From: Pseudomonadota bacterium
GTDB taxonomy: Bacteria; Desulfobacterota; Desulfobulbia; Desulfobulbales; Desulfocapsaceae
Assembly (NCBI GenBank): GCA_023412495.1
Contig: JAEYNP010000113.1
Location: forward strand, 124,001 to 188,000
Length of the DNA stretch: 64,000 nt
Direction: 5' to 3'
Shown: positions 16,631 through 23,805 of the stretch, in pieces
Layout: each line of letters opens with the position of its first letter
How positions within the stretch are numbered: the stretch's first letter is position 1
Program-made: the position numbers and the translations under genes
The notes under the pieces: generated by a model
Told to the model about the DNA's origin: nothing
Seen by the model: the letters and a program-made list of their open reading frames with translations, nothing else
The model's database searches: none

Positions 16631-18601
16631 AAGGGTTTCCCACCAGAAGAGAACAGCCAGCAGCACCAGGATCGCCACGATGATATAGCCGATATAGAGC
16701 TGGATGTTGCCGTGCTGGATCCAGCGCAGTTTCGCCAGCAGGGCGAGACCCGGCCGGGTGACCCCCCGTTCGAGGATGACCTCGGTCAGATCGTCGACCC
16801 GGCTGTCGTAGGCCGTCCAGCCGGGAAAGATCGCGGTGAGCCGCACCTCGGTCTCCCGCACCGCGACCAGGGGCCGGAAAAAATTGACGATGCTCCGGGC
16901 AAAGGAGGCGCCGGTGTACTGGATGCGGGCGGTGGGCCGAGTGAAACCGCAGCCCCAGGTGGGGCCTCGGACGACTTCCTTGCCCCGGTAGAGAGCCGCG
17001 CGCAGCAGGAAGAACACCAGGAAAAGGCCGAGGAGCAGCCGCGCTCCCAGGGCGAGGTTCGATCCGATGCTTCGGAGCTGCTGCCAGTCGATTAGCGAAA
17101 GATCGAGGCAGTCCGCCAGGGCGAAGACGGAAAAGTGGATGAAACCTTCCGGGAAAAGGCCGATGACCAGGCAAAGCGCCGTCAGGAAAACCATAGGCAG
17201 GGTAAAGCCGAGGCCGCCTTCGCCCGCTCTTGCCGCCTGCTCGGTGCGGGGTTCGCCGAGAAAGACGATGCCCACCACCTTGGTGAAGCAGAAGGAGGCC
17301 AGGCCGCCGATGGCGGCCAGCGCGCAGATGGCGAGAATCGCCGGTAGAAGCGTCCCCGTCCCGTGGTTCAGACCCTGAAAGGCCGCAAAATAGATGAGGA
17401 ATTCGCTGACGAAGCCGTTGAAGGGCGGCAGACCGGCAATGGAAAGCGAACCGACCAGGAATGTCCCACCGGTGACCGGCATCTTCTTCATCAGGCCGCC
17501 GAGATCGTCCACATGGCTTGCACCGGTTTTCTTGACCACGACGCCCGCCCCGAAAAACAGCAGGCTCTTGAAAATCGAGTGGTTGAGCACATGGAGGAGG
17601 GAGCCGGCGAAGCCGAAGACCGCCATGGTGGTGTCGGCTACGCCCAGCCCCATCATGCCCAGTCCCGCGCCGATCAGGATGATGCCGATATTTTCCACGC
17701 TGTGATAGGCGAGCAACCGCTTGAGGTCATGCTTGCCGAGCGCGTACACCACGCCCATGACGCCCGAGACCATGCCGCAGACCAGCACCATCCGGCCCAG
17801 CATAGGGTCGCTGTCGCCGAGCAGGAAGAACATCCTGAGGATGCCGTAGATCCCCATCTTGATCATGACCCCAGACATTAGCGCCGAGATATGACTGGGT
17901 GCGGCAGGATGAGCATGGGGCAGCCAGATGTGCCCGGGCATGACCCCCGCCTTGACGCCGAAACCGAGAAAGGCGAGCAGGAAGACCGCCGATTTGCTGG
18001 ACAGCGGCAGGGAGTTGGCACCCTCGAAGGAAAAGCTGCCGGTATGGCTGTAGATGATGGCAAAGGCGGCGAAGACGAGCAGGGCCCCGGCTTGGGAAAA
18101 GAGAAAATAGAGATAGCCGGCAAGCCTCGATTCCTGCTTCTCGTAGTCGTACAGGACGAGGACGAAAGAGGAAATCGACATCATTTCCCAGGCTATGGCA
18201 AAGCTCAGCATGTTGCCGGCGGCCACCACCATTGCCATGGAGGCGACCAGGAAGGCCGTGAAAAACACATTGATCGCCGAACGCCACGACTTGGCGCCGT
18301 CCGCAAAGTACTGGCAGCCGTACATGGTGGCCAGCGGAGTGATCAGGAAGATCGGCACCAGAAAGAAGATGCTCAGCCTGTCGAGGGAGAAATCGAGGAC
18401 AAAAATCCTCAGCCAGGTCCAGGACCAGGACAAGCTCTCCGGCTCTTCGGCGGCCGTGAAGATGGTTAAGAACGCCGCCAGGGAAGCGCAGGCCACTATC
18501 CCGGCCGAGACGTATTTAGACAGGGCGAAGCGGCGCCAGCTCAGGAGCGACAAGGCTCCCCCGGCCAGGATAAGGGCCAGGGAGAGGAGGAAGGTATTCA
18601 T
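16628..18601 (-). CDS. Ehr-like complex membrane subunit, HyfB/NuoL-like
   Basis: 657 residues with about 16 TM helices, resembling hydrogenase-4 component B. Seen: SFAIAWEMMSISSFVLVLYD, GFGVKAGVMPGHIWLPHAHP with the conserved Lys, SHISALMSGVMIKMGIYG, YHSVENIGIILIGAGLG and LNHSIFKSLLFFGAG. A soluble C-terminal segment (KEVVRGPTWGCGFTRPTAR) and a last TM helix follow, as usual in HyfB. The ATG at 18601 overlaps the stop of the unknown first gene (ATGA). The stop codon TAG (16630-16628) coincides with the end of the MITE-like element, so the original C-terminus may have differed slightly. Confidence 0.92.
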   Translation of the reverse strand: MNTFLLSLALILAGGALSLLSWRRFALSKYVSAGIVACASLAAFLTIFTAAEEPESLSWSWTWLRIFVLDFSLDRLSIFFLVPIFLITPLATMYGCQYFADGAKSWRSAINVFFTAFLVASMAMVVAAGNMLSFAIAWEMMSISSFVLVLYDYEKQESRLAGYLYFLFSQAGALLVFAAFAIIYSHTGSFSFEGANSLPLSSKSAVFLLAFLGFGVKAGVMPGHIWLPHAHPAAPSHISALMSGVMIKMGIYGILRMFFLLGDSDPMLGRMVLVCGMVSGVMGVVYALGKHDLKRLLAYHSVENIGIILIGAGLGMMGLGVADTTMAVFGFAGSLLHVLNHSIFKSLLFFGAGVVVKKTGASHVDDLGGLMKKMPVTGGTFLVGSLSIAGLPPFNGFVSEFLIYFAAFQGLNHGTGTLLPAILAICALAAIGGLASFCFTKVVGIVFLGEPRTEQAARAGEGGLGFTLPMVFLTALCLVIGLFPEGFIHFSVFALADCLDLSLIDWQQLRSIGSNLALGARLLLGLFLVFFLLRAALYRGKEVVRGPTWGCGFTRPTARIQYTGASFARSIVNFFRPLVAVRETEVRLTAIFPGWTAYDSRVDDLTEVILERGVTRPGLALLAKLRWIQHGNIQLYIGYIIVAILVLLAVLFWWETL

Positions 18602-19680
18602 AAACGTTCGTATTCGGTATATTCGGCCCCCGAGCCCATCCTGTTGAAGTTCATCAAGGCGACGAACAGATCGTCCTGCAGCAGCGGATAGATGTTGCCG
18701 TAACAGTAACCGTGCCGTTTCCAGCAGGCCTGCCAGGGCACGAAGTAGCGTTCCTTCCTGCCGCGGAAGCCTCTCATGTCGATCTCGAGCCCGGAAACAC
18801 AGATGAGGTTGCGCAGATCATCGGGTCCCGTGGCGGCAAAGGTGTCGCAAATCCCGGAGAAACCGGCCTGAAGGTGGACGAGGGTGGCCGCGAGTTCGGG
18901 GTTTTTTTGGGTGACGATCCGGGGCATCAGTTCCGCAACCGCCGGGAAGGGGGGCGGATCATCCTGTGGTGATTTGCCGGCAAAGAAAAATAGCTCCGGC
19001 CCAAAGTATTCGCCGATCGGGCTAAAGACACCCGGCTGCCAGGAAAACTCCCGCTCATCCAGGATTTGCCTGAATCCGGCCGACAGGGGGAGGGTGACCA
19101 GCGACCCAGCGGAAGCGCGATCCCGCTGCAATGTTTTGCCGGCTTCGGCAATCCTATCGACATGCACTTGCAAGCCGACCCCGGCCGGATTGCCCTTGCC
19201 GGAAACCAGGCCCTCCGGAATGGTCACCACCGGTTTTCCGGTACTGTCGCAGCCCAGGCGGATATGCTCCTGGGCGAACCGGTATTGCCGGACATAAGGG
19301 GCAATGAATTCGGCGGGAGTTGCCGGGGCCACCTTCCCGAAGTCTTCCCGGGACCGTTGACCGGGCAGTCCGGTGTAGGCCCCCCAGTTCTGTTCATAGG
19401 GGATCATGGCGGAAAAAATGACGATATGGTCCTGTTCTCCCCACATGGCATCCGAGGAGGAACGGTATCCCAGGGTCAGCCTTTCGGCCAGATTGGCTGC
19501 CGTCTCGCAGGGTCTCGTCACGATAGGGTTATGAAAGCCGAGGGAGGAACAGAGTGTTCGCAGACGCGGGAGAAATTCATACGCGGGGATCAATCGACCG
19601 CGGACCTTGCAGCTCGGGATTTGCGGTAAGGGGTCTGAGGTTGTCAATTTTTCCTCCATATAAGAGATGAGATGTCGCAT
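18598..19680 (-). CDS. Unknown protein heading the Ehr-like operon
   Basis: Up to 360 residues, no signal peptide or TM helix, no family recognised. ATG at 19680 and 19659 have poor ribosome sites. A TTG at 19647 has GGAGG five bases upstream, so the protein may start at LTTSDPLPQIP and be 349 residues. Visible stretches: CETAANLAERLTLGYRSSSD, GCDSTGKPVVTIPEGLVSGK, and a C-terminal part rich in aromatic residues and cysteine (WQACWKRHGYCYGNIYPLL). It is translationally coupled to the HyfB-like gene (ATGA) and is the first gene after the sigma-54-type promoter, so it should belong to the complex, perhaps as a soluble partner or assembly factor. This role is inference only. Confidence 0.8.
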   Translation of the reverse strand: MRHLISYMEEKLTTSDPLPQIPSCKVRGRLIPAYEFLPRLRTLCSSLGFHNPIVTRPCETAANLAERLTLGYRSSSDAMWGEQDHIVIFSAMIPYEQNWGAYTGLPGQRSREDFGKVAPATPAEFIAPYVRQYRFAQEHIRLGCDSTGKPVVTIPEGLVSGKGNPAGVGLQVHVDRIAEAGKTLQRDRASAGSLVTLPLSAGFRQILDEREFSWQPGVFSPIGEYFGPELFFFAGKSPQDDPPPFPAVAELMPRIVTQKNPELAATLVHLQAGFSGICDTFAATGPDDLRNLICVSGLEIDMRGFRGRKERYFVPWQACWKRHGYCYGNIYPLLQDDLFVALMNFNRMGSGAEYTEYERL

Positions 19681-19773
19681 TTCTCATTTTGATGAGAGAA
19701 ACCGATTGTTGACGCACTACTCCCGATGTTGCGAGGGTCGCTGGAAAGCGGCACGCCTTTTGCGAATCAGGGC

Positions 19774-19790
19774 TAGCAACCGCCATGCCA
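19774..19790 (-). promoter_or_regulatory. Sigma-54-type (-24/-12) promoter of the Ehr-like operon
   Basis: Minus-strand TGGCATGGCGGTTGCTA, with GG and GC 10 nt apart, is the same 15-nt core as at 10845-10860. The predicted start near 19763 gives a leader of about 80-115 nt, depending on which start codon of the first gene is used. Three upstream sites at 19886-20010 keep the same distance from it as at the other locus. Confidence 0.75.
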
Positions 19791-19885
19791 TCCTCCTTAC
19801 CCCGGCAAGATTCAACTATGAACAATGATAATGAAAAGTTACCTCCAAACCCCTAAGGAACGCCGGTGCCCTTACCCCCTGTTTT

Positions 19886-20010
19886 CGTGAAGCTACGGTG
19901 ACAAAATCGGAATCATCCATATAATTATTTGAAATAATGACACAAATAATGTTTACTGAGGGTGACAGTCATATCACGGGACGGAAAGCGAGTGTATAGC
20001 CGAAGTAACA
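19886..20010 (-). promoter_or_regulatory. Three 18-bp activator-type sites upstream of the Ehr-like operon
   Basis: Minus-strand sites: TGTTACTTCGGCTATACA (19993-20010), TGTCACCCTCAGTAAACA (19950-19967) and TGTCACCGTAGCTTCACG (19886-19903, with the terminal ACA changed to ACG). Starts are 43 and 64 bp apart, and the nearest site is 96 bp from the -24 element, matching 43/65/95 at 10955-11080. The outer site is only 16 bp from the start codon of the divergent kinase gene, so the same regulator could repress its own kinase/regulator operon. The 19826-20026 gap holds nothing else evident apart from an AT-rich stretch at 19917-19950. Confidence 0.7.
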
Positions 20011-20026
20011 GCGGGGACGGACGGGT

Positions 20027-21262
20027 ATGGATGACGAAAAGAATGAAGAAAAATCGGGTGAAAGCTTGCTGATCGATATCCTGGAGAGACAGAAGAAAGA
20101 CCTGGTCATCAGGTTCCTGAAGAAGCACGAGGAGGCCGAGGCCAACAGATCGTTCATCGACAAGATCATGTCCAACCTCTCCGACCTGATCATCGTTCTG
20201 TCCGCCGATCTGCACATTGTTCAGGCCAGCAGGGAATTCTACCGGGTGCTGGAACTCGAGGACATGGAGCCGGGGCTCGCCCTCAAGGACATCACCGGCC
20301 GAGAGAGTCTGCAGCTGCTCACCGAGCGGCTCTCGGGCGGGGAATTCCACGATCTCGAGACGACCCTCATCAGCCGGGCCGGCAAGCCCGTGCCGGTCAT
20401 TATCCGCGGCACCACCTATGTGACGGAATCAGGGCGTATTCTCCATATGCTGGTAGCCTCCGACCGCCGCGATTTCTACGAGGTCATGGGGCGGATGCGG
20501 GAGGTGCAGGATCAGCTCATTCACTCCGGGCGCCTGGCGAGCCTGGGCGAAATGGCCGCCGGCATCGGCCACGAGCTGACCCAGCCGCTCAACACCGTGC
20601 TGCTTCTCGCCCGCAACTGCGTGAAGGCCATGGACAACCCGGTGGAGAACGCAGCGATGATCAAGGAGAACCTGGTGACGATCATCGAGCGGGTGAACCA
20701 CTCGTCCTCCATCATCAGGAGCCTGAAGGGGTTTGCCAGCAAGGCCAGGGAAGAAGTCGTGCCGGTGCGGATCAACGTCATCATTCTCGATGTCCTGAGT
20801 TTCCTGGACGCCCAGCTGCTGCTCTCGGATATCGCCGTCGACCTGGAACTGGCTGAGAAGGATTACTGGGTGATGGGCCACGAGGTGCGGATCGAACAGG
20901 TCCTGCTCAACCTGATCCAAAACGCCATTCAGGCCATGGCCGAGACCAGGAAGCCGGTCCTCAAAATCACCACCTTCCGCCACGCCGGTGTCGATTCGGA
21001 GAGCCTGCAGCCCAAGGCCTATGTGGGCATCTCGGTCACCGACAACGGCGAGGGGATCGATCCTGCCATCCAGGCCAAGATCTTCGATCCCTTCTTCACC
21101 ACAAGGGAGGTCGGCGCCGGGATGGGCTTGGGGCTGTCGATCGTCGAGCGCATCGTCAGGGGATTCAGCGGACAGATCAAGGTGGACAGCACGCCCGGCA
21201 GCGGGACAACCTTCACCGTCTATCTGCCTGAACATGAAAAAGAGAACGGCTCGCCGGAATGA
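20027..21262 (+). CDS. Soluble PAS-domain sensor histidine kinase
   Basis: 411 residues without TM helices, so it senses in the cytoplasm. A charged helical N-terminus (1-45) leads to a PAS domain (about 46-150, SNLSDLIIVLSADLHIVQAS), then HisKA with the DctB-like H-box GEMAAGIGHELTQPLNTVLL, N-box NLIQNAIQAMAE, G1 DNGEGIDP and GAGMGLGLSIVERI. It is followed after 19 nt by an NtrC-family regulator and is almost surely its kinase. It is divergent from the Ehr-like operon, with the shared regulatory sites in between. GGACGG precedes the ATG. The PAS ligand may be a redox or metabolite signal; this is inference. Confidence 0.95.
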   Translation: MDDEKNEEKSGESLLIDILERQKKDLVIRFLKKHEEAEANRSFIDKIMSNLSDLIIVLSADLHIVQASREFYRVLELEDMEPGLALKDITGRESLQLLTERLSGGEFHDLETTLISRAGKPVPVIIRGTTYVTESGRILHMLVASDRRDFYEVMGRMREVQDQLIHSGRLASLGEMAAGIGHELTQPLNTVLLLARNCVKAMDNPVENAAMIKENLVTIIERVNHSSSIIRSLKGFASKAREEVVPVRINVIILDVLSFLDAQLLLSDIAVDLELAEKDYWVMGHEVRIEQVLLNLIQNAIQAMAETRKPVLKITTFRHAGVDSESLQPKAYVGISVTDNGEGIDPAIQAKIFDPFFTTREVGAGMGLGLSIVERIVRGFSGQIKVDSTPGSGTTFTVYLPEHEKENGSPE

Positions 21263-21281
21263 AACGCAGGGAAGGTCGAAA

Positions 21282-22658
21282 ATGGAAAAGAAAAGCACCA
21301 TTCTGGTAGTGGATGACGATCAATATCTGCTGTCGGCCATCGGCCAGACCCTGATGCTGAACGGGTTCCGGGCGGACCTTCAGGCCAGCCCGCTCGCCGC
21401 CCTGGAGCTGGTGAAAAGCAATTCCTATATGGCGGTCATCGCCGACATTCGGATGCCGGTGATGGACGGCATGCAGCTGCTCGGGGAAATCGGCAAGATC
21501 GACCGCGACCTGCCAATCATCATGATCACCGGCCATGGCGACGTGGCGCTCGCGGTGCAGGCCATCCGGACCGGCGCCTACGATTTCCTGGAGAAACCGG
21601 TGGACGAAGAGGTGCTGCTCGCCTCGCTGCAACGGGCGGTGGAAAAGCGGCGGCTGGTCATGGAAAACCGGCAGCTCCAGGAGGATCTCGCCCGCCAGAG
21701 CCGCCAGTCCTTTTTCCGCGGCATGGTCGGCTGTCACCCGCTGATGCATCGTCTCTACGATGTGGTGGAGATGGCGGCCAGGGCGGCTGATCCGGTGCTG
21801 CTGTCCGGCGAGACCGGCACCGGCAAGGAACTGGTGGCCCGGGCCATTCATCAAATCGCCAGGCCTAGGGGTACCTTCGTCGGTGTCAACATGGCGGCGC
21901 TCCCGGCGGAGATGATCGAATCGGAACTCTTCGGCCACGAGCGGGGGGCCTTTACCGGGGCCGTCGCCACCAAGATCGGCAAGTTCGAGTATGCCAAGGA
22001 CGGGACACTCTTTCTCGATGAAATCTGCAGCCTGCCCAACACCCTCCAGGCAAAACTCCTCCGCGTCCTCGAGGAACGCAGCTTCTGCCGCCTGGGCAGC
22101 AATACCCAGCTCCCCCTGCAGGCGAGGATCATCTCGGCGACCAACAAGGATCTCCATGAGGAGATCGCCGGCGGGCGATTCCGCCAGGATCTCTTCTACC
22201 GGCTGAACGTCCTGTCCATCGACATCCCGTCGCTCAGGAAGCGCAAGGAGGATATCCCGCTTCTGGTCGAATATTTTCGCCAGGAATATTGCCGCGAACG
22301 GCAGCAGACCGTGCCGCCCTTCACCGCCCAGCAGATGGAGAAGATCACATCCCAGGATTGGCCGGGCAACATCCGCGAGCTGCGCAACTACGTGCGGCGG
22401 GCCTGCGTCTTCGGCGAACCGCCCGAAGAGCAGGCGAAGGATGCCGCCGCCCTCTCTCCCGAGCCGGGCGGAAAGGGGTTGCAATCGCTCAGGGATTACA
22501 TGGAGTTGCACGAAAAGGAATACATCATCCGCGTCCTGTCCCAGCATGGGGGCAAGGTGGGAGCATCCCACCAGGTGCTTGGCCTTTCCCGCAAGGGGCT
22601 GTACGACAAGATCAACAAGTACTCGATCGATCTCGCTGCTTGTAAGAAGGAGGAGTGA
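21282..22658 (+). CDS. NtrC-family sigma-54-dependent response regulator
   Basis: 458 residues. The start at 21282 follows AGGGAAGG. REC domain (1-120) with LVVDDDQYL, phospho-acceptor in VIADIRMPVMDG, ITGHGDV and EKPVDEE; AAA+ domain with Walker A SGETGTGKELVARAIH, the sigma-54 contact loop ERGAFTGA, Walker B GTLFLDEICSLP and arginine-finger region GGRFRQDLFYRLNV; C-terminal Fis-type HTH (GGKVGASHQVLGLSRKGLYD). All parts needed to activate sigma-54 promoters are present. Given its place beside the six conserved 18-bp sites and two -24/-12 promoters, it is the best candidate activator of both the Ehr-like and the HTH/TauE operons. Confidence 0.95.
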   Translation: MEKKSTILVVDDDQYLLSAIGQTLMLNGFRADLQASPLAALELVKSNSYMAVIADIRMPVMDGMQLLGEIGKIDRDLPIIMITGHGDVALAVQAIRTGAYDFLEKPVDEEVLLASLQRAVEKRRLVMENRQLQEDLARQSRQSFFRGMVGCHPLMHRLYDVVEMAARAADPVLLSGETGTGKELVARAIHQIARPRGTFVGVNMAALPAEMIESELFGHERGAFTGAVATKIGKFEYAKDGTLFLDEICSLPNTLQAKLLRVLEERSFCRLGSNTQLPLQARIISATNKDLHEEIAGGRFRQDLFYRLNVLSIDIPSLRKRKEDIPLLVEYFRQEYCRERQQTVPPFTAQQMEKITSQDWPGNIRELRNYVRRACVFGEPPEEQAKDAAALSPEPGGKGLQSLRDYMELHEKEYIIRVLSQHGGKVGASHQVLGLSRKGLYDKINKYSIDLAACKKEE

Positions 22659-22880
22659 AAAGACTCCATGACTAAGAAAATTCGAAAATTCCGCCAGGAG
22701 CCGTCCCATTTATAAGATCACATCGACGATTCCGCTACGCTTTCCTCAGTGAGCTAAAATACGTGTTGCTGAACAGTTACCAGAAAGTCAAACTCGTGAA
22801 GGTGCTTATCCTCGATTGAAAGGCCGGGAGGAAAGAGCGGGGGGAGTCGTCGCCCCGCAACTGCGGAAAGGTGACGGCAG

Positions 22881-22908
22881 GCGGGAGGGGCGGCGGTGCC
22901 CCTCCCGC
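22881..22908. terminator. Strong hairpin between convergent genes, probable bidirectional terminator
   Basis: GCGGGAGGGGC, 6-nt loop, GCCCCTCCCGC is a perfect 11-bp stem lying 20 nt beyond the uspA stop and downstream of the convergent NtrC-family gene. No T-tract follows on either strand, so it is not a textbook intrinsic terminator. A second, smaller GC-rich stem (GCGGGG/CCCCGC) lies near 22838-22859. The rest of 22659-22928 shows nothing else. Confidence 0.5.
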
Positions 22909-22928
22909 ATTCGTCTGGTCTGCCGGTG

Positions 22929-23450
22929 TCATTCGCTGGCCGACGGAACGATCAGCACCGGAATTTTCGCTTTCTTGAGGGTCGATTTTATCGTCTGGCC
23001 GACAGAGGTGCCGGACAGCAGGCCCTGCCCGGCCCCCAGAATGATCAGGTCGCAGGCCTGTTCTTTCGCGACCTTGATGATGACCTCGACCACCTCGCCG
23101 TTCTCGATCACGATTTCGTTTCCGGGAATATCGTATCCCGTCTCATTGGTGACCGATTCCATATAGAATTCGCTCAAGGCGGTCTTAGCCATCTGCCGGG
23201 GCGAAACCTTGCCGACGAGGGCATGCCTCGCCTCCTCCTTATGCTGCTTCACCACCTCCATCCATTTGTCCTTGCCGAAGAGCCCGATCATGTGTCCTTC
23301 GTAGTTGCTGGGCAGCGGTTCCATGACATGCAGTAGAATGATCTTGGCACGGAACTGGTTGGCCAGCAGGGCGGCGTGCCGAAAGGCGATCCGGCTCGCT
23401 GTGGAAAGATTGGAGGTAAACAGAATTGTTTTATAACCTTTCACTTTCAT
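22929..23450 (-). CDS. Universal stress protein, UspA family
   Basis: 173 residues, one Usp domain. The N-terminus YKTILFTSNLSTASRIAFRH and C-terminus DLIILGAGQGLLSG then TIKSTLKKAKIPVLIVP carry the usual fold; the glycine motif of ATP-binding members is present in variant form. An insert (NETGYDIPGNEIVIENGEVVEVII) is usual for longer bacterial members. GGGGAG lies upstream at a rather long spacing. It is a monocistronic gene between a signalling pair and an efflux operon. Role: cytoplasmic stress protein, partner unknown. Confidence 0.93.
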   Translation of the reverse strand: MKVKGYKTILFTSNLSTASRIAFRHAALLANQFRAKIILLHVMEPLPSNYEGHMIGLFGKDKWMEVVKQHKEEARHALVGKVSPRQMAKTALSEFYMESVTNETGYDIPGNEIVIENGEVVEVIIKVAKEQACDLIILGAGQGLLSGTSVGQTIKSTLKKAKIPVLIVPSASE

Positions 23451-23805
23451 CGAATTGCATTACTCCCCTTTTGAAAAAATAATGGCACAGCGATGCGTCC
23501 GGCCAGACCACCTGGCAGTCCGCCCCTCGAACTCCTTCGCTGAAGTTACTGAACCGCAACGCGCCGGCAACTCTCCCGTCCGTCTCCTGACGACTCCTGT
23601 TCGGTTGGCGACGGGAAATATCCTGCACCGGATCAAGCCGCACCGGAGCATTCCCTGTTCTTTCGCCATTGTACGACATTTTCAAAGTCTCTTGAAGAGG
23701 CAATGGACATTGACCGGTTTTCGAAAAATTCTACCAGCGCATAACATTCCCGAACACAGCGACTCTCGGATCAGGAAATCGAACGGCATGTGATTCCATA
23801 TGTTT
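23451..23805. other. Intergenic region upstream of the UspA gene
   Basis: This 355-bp stretch separates the RND pump gene (ending at 23806) from uspA. Short open frames exist on both strands but none has a plausible ribosome site, codon pattern or recognisable product. It must hold the uspA promoter. I see no sigma-54-type element and none of the TGTYACC sites found at the other loci. Confidence 0.5.

Noticed and set aside
11159..18601. Calling the complex a group 4 NiFe hydrogenase or formate hydrogenlyase
   Set aside because: Both CxxC pairs that bind Ni-Fe are missing from the large subunit and no hydrogenase maturation gene is in the window.
19950..20026. A c-di-GMP (GEMM) riboswitch upstream of the PAS kinase gene, because of GGGACGGAAAGC
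   Set aside because: The stems P2/P3 and tetraloop receptor are not present and the conserved parts are explained better by the paired 18-bp sites seen at both loci.
23431..23793. Open frames on both strands between uspA and the RND pump gene
   Set aside because: No ribosome site, no recognisable product, and one overlaps the uspA start.
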